Positions 1 through 6,952 of a stretch of 13,437 nucleotides of DNA are shown piece by piece. Position 1 is the first letter of the stretch; every line of letters starts with the position of its first letter. A program made the translations under genes and the position numbers. The notes under the pieces are model-generated. The model did not search any database and was not told the DNA's origin. It saw only the letters and a list, made by a program, of their open reading frames with translations. The stretch covers positions 1 through 13,437 of the forward strand of contig JBEAOO010000294.1 in assembly GCA_041164825.1 (NCBI GenBank). Direction: 5' to 3'. The stretch comes from JBEAOO01 sp041164825 (GTDB lineage: Bacteria; Pseudomonadota; Gammaproteobacteria; Burkholderiales; Burkholderiaceae_C).

Positions 1-354
1 TGCAAACAGCGCGAGGTGGACGAGCGCATCGTGCTGGACGACACCGCCGTGGTGGCCCTCGTCGACAAGCTGATCAAGCAGCGCAAGGACAGCATCACCG
101 CCTTCCAGCAGGCCGGCCGCACCGACCTGGTCGACAAGGAAACGGCTGAACTGAAGGTGCTGGAGGCCTACCTGCCGCAGCGCCTGTCGGCCGACGAAGT
201 GAGTGCCGAAGTGGCCGCCATCGTGGCCGAGCTGGGCGCCACCGGCCCCGGCGACATGGGCAAGGTGATGGGCGCGGTGAAAACCCGCCTGGCCGGCAAG
301 GCCGACATGGGCCTGGTCTCGGCCGCCGTCAAAGCCGCACTGACCCCGCGCTGA
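1..354 (+). CDS. yqeY: GatB/YqeY domain protein, 3' part only
   Basis: The reading frame is open from base 1 and ends at TGA 352-354, so the start lies before the window. The visible 117 codons match the family core: a segment reading KQREVDERI, then DDTAVVALVDKLIKQRKDSI, an AGRTDLVDKE stretch, LEAYLPQRLS, and a C-terminal GDMGKVMGAVK...GKADMG...V motif. YqeY proteins are about 148 residues, so roughly 30 N-terminal residues are missing. The domain is shared with the tail of the GatB subunit of tRNA amidotransferase and is thought to bind tRNA, but the free-standing protein has no settled role. In many proteobacteria it follows rpsU, which could lie just upstream. A GTG at 16 is inside the conserved region and should not be taken as the start. 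No clear terminator follows. Confidence 0.93.
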   Translation, partial: CKQREVDERIVLDDTAVVALVDKLIKQRKDSITAFQQAGRTDLVDKETAELKVLEAYLPQRLSADEVSAEVAAIVAELGATGPGDMGKVMGAVKTRLAGKADMGLVSAAVKAALTPR

Positions 355-491
355 ATCGGCTGGCCGTGGTGCTGTGGTGCCATGGGATGAGGGGGCCCGC
401 TGCGCCGCAGACGGTGGAGCGGCACAATCACAGGCATCGCGCAACCCACCGTGCTGCGCCCTGCCCCCCACCCCAAGCCCGGAGCTTCACC

Positions 492-842
492 ATGTCGACC
501 ACCCTTCCCCTGCAAGCGCTGACCCCCGATGTGTGCGTGGCGCCGCAGCTCACACCCGAGGCCATGGCCGAGGTGGCTGCCGCGGGTTTTCGCAGTGTGG
601 TCAACAACCGCCCGGACTTTGAAGGTGGCACCGATCAGCCCACCAGCGCGCAAATCGAGGCCGCTGCACTCGCCGCCGGCCTGAGCTACGCGCACCTGCC
701 GGTGCAAGGCGGCTACCAGTCGCCCGAAGAAATCGCCCAGTTCGCCGACCTGCTGGCCGAGTTGCCGCGGCCGCTGCTGGCCTTTTGCCGCAGCGGCGCG
801 CGCAGCAGCAAGCTGTTTGCGGCCGCCCAACAGTTGGGCTGA
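492..842 (+). CDS. TIGR01244/DUF442 family phosphatase-like or sulfurtransferase-like protein
   Basis: A 116-residue cytoplasmic protein. ATG 492 has a GGAG at 481-484, seven bases upstream, which fixes the start; the longer open frame from 366 has no such support. The fold belongs to the DUF442/TIGR01244 family, related to dual-specificity phosphatases and rhodaneses. Visible marks are the VVNNRPDFEG strand-loop at about residues 36-45, the H-L-P-V-Q-G-G-Y segment near residue 71, and the active-site loop C99-RSGA-R104-S, a six-residue Cys-x4-Arg loop as in rhodanese-type enzymes. In other bacteria this domain occurs alone or fused to a metallo-beta-lactamase persulfide dioxygenase (Blh/BigR systems), suggesting sulfur or phosphate chemistry. 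No such partner is visible here. The gene ends 32 bases before the kinase start, so the two are probably co-transcribed. The substrate is unknown. Confidence 0.85.
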   Translation: MSTTLPLQALTPDVCVAPQLTPEAMAEVAAAGFRSVVNNRPDFEGGTDQPTSAQIEAAALAAGLSYAHLPVQGGYQSPEEIAQFADLLAELPRPLLAFCRSGARSSKLFAAAQQLG

Positions 843-874
843 CCCGCCCGATTCTCCGCACACCCATCACCGCC

Positions 875-2359
875 ATGGCCAGCCCCGCACCGGTGGCTCA
901 CGGCATGAGCGAGCGCAGCCCCGCAACGCGTGCCGCCGAGAGCCCGTGGCGCTTGCGCCGCAAGGTGCTGTTGATCGCGCTGCTGCCGCTGCTGGCCTCG
1001 CTGCTGCTGATTGCGCTGGCGGTGCGCTCGCAAGCGCAAGACCTGGCGCGCCGCGAGCGCGCGCTGGTGGAGCAGGCCTACCTGCAAAGCAAAGAAACCG
1101 AGTTGCGTAACCACGTGGCGGTGGCCATGAGCTTGGTCGGCCCCATCTACCACTCGGGCCGCGACGACGATGCAGCCAAGGCCGAGGCCGCACACATCCT
1201 GCAAACGCTGCGCTATGGGGGCGGCGACGGCTATTTTTTTGCCTACGACTACAGCGGCGTCAACATCGTGCACCCGCTGCAGCCCGAGTTTCTGGGCAAG
1301 AACCTCTGGAACGTGCGCGACAGCAGCGGCCGGCCCGTGGTGCAGTCGCTGATCGCGCTGGCCAAAACGGGCGGCGGCACCTACCGCTACGCCTGGAACA
1401 AGCCCACCGCGCACACCGAAACGCCGAAGATGAGTTACGTGGTGGGCCTGCCGCGCTGGGGCTGGATGCTGGGCACGGGCGTCTATCTCGACGACATCCA
1501 GACCACGCTCGACCAGCTCGACCGCCAGGTGGCCAACAACATCTGGACCACCATGGCCTGGATCGCCGGGATCGCGTTGCTGGGGCTGTCGCTGGTGGCC
1601 GGCACGGCATTGGCCATGAACCTCAGCACCTACCGCCAGGCCGACGCGCAATTGCAGGTGATGGCGCGCCAGGTGGTGCGCTCGCAAGAGCAAGAGCGCG
1701 CGCACCTCTCGCGCGAGCTGCACGACAGCACCAGCCAGACCCTGGTGTCGATCAAGCTGCTGCTCGAATCGGGCATCGCACAGCTCGGTCGCCAAGCCAC
1801 CGCGGACACACCCAGCACGCCCACCGCCCTGCACCGCGCACTGGACCGCCTGGGCGACGCACTGCACGAGGTGCGCAACATCTCGCACCGCCTGCGACCG
1901 GCTGAACTGGATGTGCTCGGACTGGCCGCCGCCCTCGATCAACTCGGCCAAGCCTTCGGCGAGGCCAGCGGGCTGGCAGTGTCGATGCGTGTGCGCGGCA
2001 CGCCGCTGCGCCTGCCCGACGAGGTCAACACGGTGCTGTTCCGCATCACCCAAGAGTGCCTGACCAACATCGAAAAACACGCCCAGGCCTCGCAGGTGCA
2101 ATTGCGACTGCTGTTCCACCGCGGCGGGTTGCGCTTGAGCGTGAGCGACGACGGCGTGGGCATGGACATCCCGACGCTGGACGCCGACCCGCACCGCGGC
2201 ATCGGCCTGCGCAATATGCGCGAGCGCATCGAGGCCGTGGGCGGGCAATTCCGCATTCAATCGTTCCCCGGCCGCACGCAGGTGCTGGCCGACATCCGCC
2301 CATCGGCGCTGGCCCGCTTTCCCACCTCCGCCGCGCCCATGGCGCCCAAGGCCCCATGA
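875..2359 (+). CDS. Cache-domain membrane sensor histidine kinase (HisKA_3 / HATPase_c)
   Basis: A 494-residue inner-membrane kinase. Order: basic N-terminus, TM1 about residues 30-49, an extracytoplasmic Cache domain about 50-215 of the single-Cache (sCache_2) type with a recognisable GDGYFFAYDYSGVNIVHP segment followed by FLGKN and the GWMLGTGVYLDD end, TM2 about 226-248, a short helical linker without an obvious HAMP, HisKA_3 with RELHD and phospho-acceptor H283, then an ATPase with N398 (N box), D425-D-G-V-G and G442-I-G-L. All catalytic elements look intact. sCache_2 domains in other proteins bind small organic acids, so a carboxylate ligand is inferred. ATG 875 is preferred; ATG 905 is also possible and neither has a good ribosome site. 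A TTG at 785 would run far into the upstream gene. The stop overlaps the regulator start as ATGA, marking a cognate pair. The adjacent TRAP genes are the likely target. Confidence 0.93.
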   Translation: MASPAPVAHGMSERSPATRAAESPWRLRRKVLLIALLPLLASLLLIALAVRSQAQDLARRERALVEQAYLQSKETELRNHVAVAMSLVGPIYHSGRDDDAAKAEAAHILQTLRYGGGDGYFFAYDYSGVNIVHPLQPEFLGKNLWNVRDSSGRPVVQSLIALAKTGGGTYRYAWNKPTAHTETPKMSYVVGLPRWGWMLGTGVYLDDIQTTLDQLDRQVANNIWTTMAWIAGIALLGLSLVAGTALAMNLSTYRQADAQLQVMARQVVRSQEQERAHLSRELHDSTSQTLVSIKLLLESGIAQLGRQATADTPSTPTALHRALDRLGDALHEVRNISHRLRPAELDVLGLAAALDQLGQAFGEASGLAVSMRVRGTPLRLPDEVNTVLFRITQECLTNIEKHAQASQVQLRLLFHRGGLRLSVSDDGVGMDIPTLDADPHRGIGLRNMRERIEAVGGQFRIQSFPGRTQVLADIRPSALARFPTSAAPMAPKAP

Positions 2360-2985
2360 CCGATCCGATCCGAGTGCTGCTGGTGGACGACCACCCCCTG
2401 GTGCGCGAGGGCCTGCGCGCCCGTTTGAGCGGCTTGCCGCAGGTGTGCGTGGTGGGCGAGGCGGGCCATGCGCGCGACGCGTTCATCGCCGTGGCCGACA
2501 CGCAGCCCGACCTGGTGCTGATGGACGTGGGCATGAAGGAGATCAGCGGCATTGAGCTGACGGCCCAGCTGCGCCAGCGCCACCCGGCGCTCAAGGTGCT
2601 GATGCTGAGCATGTACGACAACCCCGAGTACGTGAGCCGCGCCATGGCGGCCGGTGCCTGTGGCTACGTGCTCAAAGATGCGCCGTCGGAAGAGATCATC
2701 GAAGCCATCCTGGCCGCATCCCACGGCGAGAGCTACTTCAGCCCCGCCATTGCCGGCCGGCGCACGCGCTCGCAAACCGCCAGGCCGGTGTTGTCGCCGC
2801 GCGAGAGCGGCATCTTGGCTTGCCTGGCCCGCGGCTGCGCCAGCCGGCAGATCGCCGAAGAACTGGGCCTGAGCGTGCGCACGGTGGAAACCCACCGCCA
2901 AAACATCCGCCGCAAGCTCAACCTCGACGGCCAGGCCGAGCTCATCAAGTACGCGGTGGAGCACTGCCGCGAGTTCACGGGTTGA
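2356..2985 (+). CDS. NarL/FixJ-family response regulator
   Basis: A 209-residue cytoplasmic transcription factor, partner of the kinase directly upstream (4-base ATGA overlap, so translational coupling is likely). The receiver domain covers residues 5-120: acidic pair D11-D12, phospho-acceptor D57, switch residue S85, and K107 in GYVLKDA. A linker leads to a LuxR-type helix-turn-helix at about 146-205, with LSPRESGIL, the turn IAEELGLSVRTVETH (recognition helix about 173-185) and RRKLNL. Length and order are standard for the family. No DNA-binding specificity can be read from sequence, but the next genes downstream on the same strand encode a TRAP transporter, the most plausible regulon member. 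The start has no strong Shine-Dalgarno of its own. Confidence 0.95.
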   Translation: MTDPIRVLLVDDHPLVREGLRARLSGLPQVCVVGEAGHARDAFIAVADTQPDLVLMDVGMKEISGIELTAQLRQRHPALKVLMLSMYDNPEYVSRAMAAGACGYVLKDAPSEEIIEAILAASHGESYFSPAIAGRRTRSQTARPVLSPRESGILACLARGCASRQIAEELGLSVRTVETHRQNIRRKLNLDGQAELIKYAVEHCREFTG

Positions 2986-3065
2986 CCCGCCACTGATGCG
3001 CTGAGCCGGCGGGCGTGGCTCGGGCCCCGTGCCCGCCATCCACCACGCGCGCCCAGGCGCGCTGC

Positions 3066-3079
3066 GTACTTCCACGTAC
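3066..3079. promoter_or_regulatory. GTAC-N6-GTAC dyad upstream of dctQ, possible operator
   Basis: In the region between the response regulator and dctQ there is a symmetric GTAC, six bases, GTAC. LuxR/NarL-family regulators bind dyads with TAC...GTA half-sites, so this is a candidate site for the adjacent regulator. The arms are short and could arise by chance. I found no second copy upstream of takP and no convincing -35/-10 pair next to it. The rest of this stretch is GC-rich, including a tight palindrome at 3047-3062 (GCGCGCC / GGCGCGC). Confidence 0.22.
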
Positions 3080-3183
3080 CGGTTTCACCCGTTGCGCGGC
3101 AGGGGCCTGACAGTGTCTGATGACGACAAGCTCGACCGCGCGGCGCCCCGTGCGAAGCCGCGGTCGCACTCCCCCCACCGAAC

Positions 3184-3188
3184 GGAGG
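3184..3188 (+). promoter_or_regulatory. Shine-Dalgarno GGAGG that sets a TTG start for dctQ
   Basis: GGAGG lies six bases before TTG 3195-3197. It is the only good ribosome binding site in the 5' part of the open frame. It favours TTG 3195 over the upstream ATG 3120, which would add 25 residues rich in Ser, Arg, Thr and Pro and has no matching site. Confidence 0.6.
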
Positions 3189-3194
3189 TTCTCC

Positions 3195-3788
3195 TTGTCC
3201 GCCCTGTTATCCCTGTCCCGATCGATCGATCGCCTCAACGAGTGGGTCGGCCGCTGGACCTCCTGGTTGGTCTTGGCCGCGGTGTTCATCAGCGCGGCCA
3301 ATGCGGTGGTGCGCAAAGCATTCAACGTGGGCTCCAACGCCTACCTCGAGATCCAGTGGTACTTGTTTGCCGCCGTGTTCTTGCTCGGCGCGGGCTACAC
3401 CATGTTGCGCCAAGAGCACGTGAAGATCGACGTGGTCCTCAGCCGCTTCAGCAAGCGCACACAAATCAAGATCGAGATCTTTGGCATCGTCGTCTTCTTG
3501 TTCCCGTATGTACTGGTCGTCATCGGCCTGGTGCTGCCCTTGGTGTTCAAGGCGTTTCACACCGGCGAGATGTCGTCCAACGCCGGCGGTCTGATCCGCT
3601 GGCCGGTGTATGCGCTGGTGCCCGTGGGCATGTTGCTGCTGGGGCTTCAAGGCGTGTCGGAGCTGATCAAACGTCTGGCCTTCTTGGCTGGCCTGATTGA
3701 CGACCCGACCAAAAAGACCCAACAAAAATCCGCAGAAGAAGAACTGGCTGAAGCGATCCGCGCGCAGGCCGAAGGAGCCAAGCGATGA
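3195..3788 (+). CDS. dctQ: TRAP transporter small permease (DctQ)
   Basis: A 197-residue inner-membrane protein with four predicted membrane segments, at about residues 22-42, 53-71, 95-117 and 137-157, as usual for the small TRAP subunit. Family marks are the amphipathic start SRSIDRLNEWVG, EIQWYLFA with the Gln-Trp pair at 54-55, and QEHVKIDV after TM2. It scaffolds the large permease. The C-terminus (about 169-197) is a strongly charged tail with a Glu-rich AEEELAEAI stretch. The start is TTG 3195, chosen for its GGAGG and because homologous small permeases begin close to this point; ATG 3120 in the same frame is the alternative. The stop overlaps the dctM start by four bases. Together with dctM and the TakP-like receptor it should form a secondary transporter driven by a Na+ or H+ gradient. 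Confidence 0.92.
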   Translation: MSALLSLSRSIDRLNEWVGRWTSWLVLAAVFISAANAVVRKAFNVGSNAYLEIQWYLFAAVFLLGAGYTMLRQEHVKIDVVLSRFSKRTQIKIEIFGIVVFLFPYVLVVIGLVLPLVFKAFHTGEMSSNAGGLIRWPVYALVPVGMLLLGLQGVSELIKRLAFLAGLIDDPTKKTQQKSAEEELAEAIRAQAEGAKR

Positions 3789-5545
3789 TGGAATTCGTCT
3801 CCAACAACATGGCGCCGATCATGTTCGGCGGCCTCATCCTCTTTTTGCTGATGGGGTATTCGGTCGCCTTCTCGCTGGCGGCAGCCGGCTTGGCTTTTGG
3901 CTTTTTGGGGATCGAACTCGGCCTGCTGCCCGCCTCGCTGATGCAGGCACTGCCGCTGCGCGTGTTCGGCATCATGCAAAACGACACGCTGCTGGCGATC
4001 CCGTTCTTCACCTTCATGGGGTTGATCCTGGAACGCTCGGGCATGGCCGAAGACCTGCTCGACACCATCGGCCAACTGTTTGGCCCGATCCGCGGCGGCT
4101 TGGCCTATGCGGTCATCTTCGTGGGGGCCATGCTGGCAGCCACCACGGGTGTTGTGGCCGCCTCGGTGATCTCGATGGGGCTCATCTCGCTGCCCATCAT
4201 GTTGCGCTACGGCTATGACCGCCGTTTGGCTTCGGGGGTGATTGCGGCCTCGGGCACCCTGGCGCAAATCATCCCGCCGTCCTTGGTACTGATCATCATG
4301 GCCGACCAGTTGGGCAAAAGCGTGGGCGATCTGTACAAGGGCGCCTTCATTCCCGGTTTTATCCTTACCGCGCTGTACACCGGCTACGTCCTGCTGGTCA
4401 CGCTGGTGCGCCCCACCTGGGCCCCGGCACTGCCGGCCGAAGCCCGCACCATCCGCGAGGACGATGGCAGCTCGGGTTTGAAGTCACTGGGACTGCTGGT
4501 GCTCGTGTCGGTGGCCTGCGCGGTGGCCTTCGCCAAGAGCCGACCCGCCGCCACGCCCACCGATGAGCTGATCGTGGTCTCGATGTGCGTTGGCGTGGGT
4601 CTGGCCTTTGTGCTGTCGGTGATCAACAAGACCACCCGCATGGGCCTGCTCTCGCGCATGGCAGAGCGCGTGACCTTTGTGCTGATCCCGCCGCTGGGCC
4701 TGATCTTCCTGGTGCTGGGCACCATCTTTCTCGGCATCGCCACGCCGACCGAAGGTGGCGCCATGGGCGCCATGGGCGCACTGATCATGGCAGTGGCCCG
4801 CGGCCGCTTGTCGCTGCACCTGCTGCGCCAAGCCATGGACTCGACCATGAAGCTCTCCTGCTTCGTGGTCTTCATCCTGATGGGCTCCACGGTGTTCAGC
4901 CTCTCCTTCCAAGGCGTGGATGGACCGAAGTGGGTGGAACACCTGCTGACCAGCTTGCCCGGCGGCCAGCTCGGCTTCCTGATCGTGGTGAACCTGCTGG
5001 TGTTCGTGCTGGCCTTCTTCCTCGACTTCTTTGAGCTGTCGTTCATCGTGGTGCCGCTGCTCGGTCCAGTGGCTGAAAAACTGGGCATCGACTTGGTCTG
5101 GTTCGGCGTGCTGCTGGCGGTCAATATGCAAACCTCCTTCATGCATCCGCCCTTTGGCTTCGCGCTGTTCTACCTGCGCAGCGTGGCACCCACCGAGGAC
5201 TACCAAGACAAGCTCACCGCCAAGCCCATCGCCAAGGTCACGACCGGCCAGATCTACTGGGGCGCCGTGCCTTTTGTGGTGATCCAGATCATCATGGTGG
5301 GCCTGATCATCGCCTTCCCCAACCTGGTGTCGGGAGGGCTGGACAAGAAGGCCGAGGTGGACATGAGCAACGTCATCATTGAGGCGCAGCCGGACACCAA
5401 CAGCAACAAGGAGATGGACAGCGACAAGCTGTTTGGCGCCCCCGCCGCCGCCAGCGGCGCGTCGGCCGCTGAGCCGACGAAGGAAGAAGATCCGATGGAC
5501 GCTTTCAAGCGTGCCGACGAACGGGACGCTGCCGCCAAGAAGTGA
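3785..5545 (+). CDS. dctM: TRAP transporter large permease (DctM)
   Basis: A 586-residue polytopic inner-membrane protein, the transport subunit. It begins at ATG 3785 with AAGGAG at 3772-3777; ATG 3788 is a less well spaced option. Visible family motifs: LLAIPFFTFMGLILERSGMA near residues 70-90, the RGGLAYAVIFVGAMLAATTG segment, GIATPTEGGAMGA at about 317-329, and NMQTSFMHPPFGFALFYLR from N447. Large TRAP permeases are often about 425 residues. This longer form has an added middle stretch (about 215-285) and a roughly 70-residue hydrophilic tail from about 518, rich in Asp, Glu, Lys and Ala. Longer forms of this kind occur in the 2-oxoacid/mannitol-chloroaromatic branch of the family. It is translationally coupled to dctQ and followed by an intrinsic terminator at 5593. 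The receptor is encoded separately on the opposite strand. Confidence 0.95.
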   Translation: MMEFVSNNMAPIMFGGLILFLLMGYSVAFSLAAAGLAFGFLGIELGLLPASLMQALPLRVFGIMQNDTLLAIPFFTFMGLILERSGMAEDLLDTIGQLFGPIRGGLAYAVIFVGAMLAATTGVVAASVISMGLISLPIMLRYGYDRRLASGVIAASGTLAQIIPPSLVLIIMADQLGKSVGDLYKGAFIPGFILTALYTGYVLLVTLVRPTWAPALPAEARTIREDDGSSGLKSLGLLVLVSVACAVAFAKSRPAATPTDELIVVSMCVGVGLAFVLSVINKTTRMGLLSRMAERVTFVLIPPLGLIFLVLGTIFLGIATPTEGGAMGAMGALIMAVARGRLSLHLLRQAMDSTMKLSCFVVFILMGSTVFSLSFQGVDGPKWVEHLLTSLPGGQLGFLIVVNLLVFVLAFFLDFFELSFIVVPLLGPVAEKLGIDLVWFGVLLAVNMQTSFMHPPFGFALFYLRSVAPTEDYQDKLTAKPIAKVTTGQIYWGAVPFVVIQIIMVGLIIAFPNLVSGGLDKKAEVDMSNVIIEAQPDTNSNKEMDSDKLFGAPAAASGASAAEPTKEEDPMDAFKRADERDAAAKK

Positions 5546-5583
5546 TCACCAGATTGCCGTCGGCCAGCGTGACCGCTGGTGAT
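5545..5583 (+). other. Overlapping alternative stem-loops at the dctM 3' end
   Basis: Two mutually exclusive pairings share bases. ATCACCAG (5545-5552, starting at the last base of the dctM stop codon) is complementary to CTGGTGAT (5576-5583). Within the loop, CCAGCG (5564-5569) pairs with CGCTGG (5574-5579) across TGAC. Both lie just before the terminator at 5593. They may stabilise the 3' end or be incidental in GC-rich sequence. Confidence 0.35.
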
Positions 5584-5592
5584 GGCGCCCCA

Positions 5593-5623
5593 GGGCTGCT
5601 CGCCACCCGAGCAGCCCTTTTTT
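5593..5623 (+). terminator. Rho-independent terminator of dctQM
   Basis: A perfect 10-bp stem, GGGCTGCTCG (5593-5602) with CGAGCAGCCC (5608-5617), a five-base loop CCACC, and six T residues at 5618-5623. This is a textbook intrinsic terminator 47 bases after the dctM stop. Confidence 0.93.
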
Positions 5624-5708
5624 CTGGGGTGCGTGTGCGGCGCCCGGCCGGTCTCTGCCCCTACTATGTTGGGCAGGCCGCAGGCATCCTAGACGTCGCC
5701 GCCTCACA

Positions 5709-5729
5709 GAGCACTGAGCACTGAGCACA
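5709..5729. repeat. Three tandem 7-bp repeats (GAGCACT)
   Basis: GAGCACT, GAGCACT and GAGCACA follow one another between the two opposing terminators. A GAGCCC-like repetition follows at about 5741-5755. The 314-base gap from 5546 to 5859 otherwise holds only the terminators and stem-loops; I see no gene in it. Confidence 0.7.
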
Positions 5730-5769
5730 CTGCACACCAGCCCGAGCCCGAGCCAGCCCCAGGTGGACG

Positions 5770-5803
5770 AAAAAATGCCCCGGGCAGTTGCGCTGCGCGG
5801 GGC
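5770..5803 (-). terminator. Rho-independent terminator of the takP-like gene
   Basis: Read on the minus strand: GCCCCG (5803-5798), one unpaired base, GCAG, loop CGCAA, CTGC, one unpaired base, CGGGGC (5782-5777), then A and six T residues (5775-5770). A 6+4 bp stem with one C-C mismatch and a U tract, 57 bases past the takP stop. It stops transcription before it meets dctQM. Confidence 0.82.
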
Positions 5804-5859
5804 GTGCGGGCCTGGACACTGCACGGGCGGCCACCAAAACGGCGCCCGCGCTCGTCACA

Positions 5860-6945
5860 TCACAGCTTCTGGCCTTGCATGAACGAGTCGAAACCAGCCT
5901 CCGTGAAACGGAACCAGAGGTTCTGTTCAGCACGGAATTTGGAGAAGTCGGCATACACCTTCTTCCAGTTCGGGTTCTTGGCGCTCAGTTCGCTGTAAAG
6001 CGCCATCGACTCCTTGAAGGCCAGGTCCATCACGTCCTTCGGGAAGCGGAACAGCTTGGTGCCATTGCCCACCAACTGACGCAGCGCAGCAGGGTTGCGG
6101 GCATCGTACTTGGCCTGCATGTCCACGTGGGCCGATGCGGAGGCGGCGTCGATGATGGCTTTGTATTCCGGAGTCAGGCCTTCATACGACTTGGTGTTGA
6201 TGAAGAAGTCGAGCTGCGGGCCGCCTTCCCACCATCCCGGGTAGCCGTAGTTCGGGGCCACTTTGTTGAAACCCAGCTTCTGGTCGTCGTACGGCCCGAT
6301 CCATTCAGCAGCGTCGATGGTGCCCTTTTCCAGCGACTGGTAGATTTCGCCGCCCGGGATGTTTTGCGGCACACCGCCCATGCGCTCGATCACCTTGCCC
6401 GCGAAGCCGCCGACGCGGAACTTCAAGCCCTTCAGATCGGCCACCGATTTGATCGGCTTGCGATACCACCCACCCATCTGGGCGCCCGTATTGCCGCCCA
6501 CGAAATTGATGATGTTGAACTGCTGGTAGAACTCGCGCATCAGCTTGAGGCCATTGCCCTCCAGCATCCATGCCGTCATCTGGCGGCTGTTCAAACCGAA
6601 CGGCACCGCGCAGCCCAGGGCGAACGTTTCGTCTTTGCCGAAGAAGTAGTACGGCGCCGTGTGAGCGATTTCAACGGTGCCGTTTTGCACGCCGTCGACC
6701 ACACCAAACGCGGGCATCAATTCGCCACCGGCGTGCACCGAGATCTGGAACTTGCCGCCAGACATGTCGCTGACCTTCTTGGCGAAGTGTTCGGCCGCAC
6801 CAAAAATGGTGTCAAGCGACTTGGGAAAGCTCGACGCGAGGCGCCAGCGCAGATTGGCTTGCGCATGCACGATGGCCGGGGCGGCACCCGCAGCCAGCAC
6901 ACCTGCCAAACCAGCACCACGCACGAATGAACGACGTTCCATCAT
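5860..6945 (-). CDS. takP: TakP-like TRAP periplasmic receptor for 2-oxoacids
   Basis: A 361-residue periplasmic solute receptor (DctP family). The N-terminus ERRSFVR followed by a hydrophobic Ala/Gly-rich stretch and AIVHAQA looks like a Tat-type signal, with the mature protein starting near residue 29-31. Similarity recalled to Rhodobacter TakP is extensive: WRLASSFPKSLDTI at 34-47, GGNTGAQMGGWYRK at 150-163, LKFRVGGFAGKV at 174-185, and GTIDAAEWIGPYDD at 208-221. Q156, R177, E214 and W215 occupy the positions I recall as ligand and cation contacts in TakP, supporting pyruvate or another 2-oxoacid as substrate; this is from memory, not an alignment. ATG 6945 has AGGAG seven bases upstream (6957-6953); ATG 6942 is possible. 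The gene faces the dctQM genes, an unusual layout because receptor and permeases normally share an operon. A related chloroaromatic or lactate receptor is the alternative. Confidence 0.92.
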   Translation of the reverse strand: MMERRSFVRGAGLAGVLAAGAAPAIVHAQANLRWRLASSFPKSLDTIFGAAEHFAKKVSDMSGGKFQISVHAGGELMPAFGVVDGVQNGTVEIAHTAPYYFFGKDETFALGCAVPFGLNSRQMTAWMLEGNGLKLMREFYQQFNIINFVGGNTGAQMGGWYRKPIKSVADLKGLKFRVGGFAGKVIERMGGVPQNIPGGEIYQSLEKGTIDAAEWIGPYDDQKLGFNKVAPNYGYPGWWEGGPQLDFFINTKSYEGLTPEYKAIIDAASASAHVDMQAKYDARNPAALRQLVGNGTKLFRFPKDVMDLAFKESMALYSELSAKNPNWKKVYADFSKFRAEQNLWFRFTEAGFDSFMQGQKL

Positions 6946-6952
6946 CAGGAGT

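Noticed and set aside
785..874. N-terminal extension of the kinase from TTG 785
   Set aside because: It would overlap the DUF442 gene by nearly 60 bases and add Arg-rich residues; ATG 875 leads directly into a normal signal-anchor.
713..2260. 515-codon minus-strand open frame over the kinase gene
   Set aside because: It is antisense to a kinase with intact motifs; the translation is rich in His, Gln, Arg and Ala without recognisable domains, as expected of a shadow frame in GC-rich DNA.
3047..3062. GCGCGCC-CA-GGCGCGC palindrome as a terminator after the response regulator
   Set aside because: The loop would be only two bases and no T run follows, so it is not a credible intrinsic terminator.
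2257..3075. 272-codon minus-strand open frame over the response regulator
   Set aside because: Shadow of the regulator gene; His/Gln/Ala-rich composition and no ribosome site.
3219..3232. CGATCGATCGATCG near the dctQ start as a regulatory repeat
   Set aside because: It lies inside the coding sequence and encodes part of the conserved SRSIDR stretch; most likely codon choice.
5788..6930. 380-codon plus-strand open frame over the takP-like gene
   Set aside because: Antisense to a well-conserved receptor gene; no family-like motif, and it would run through the minus-strand terminator.
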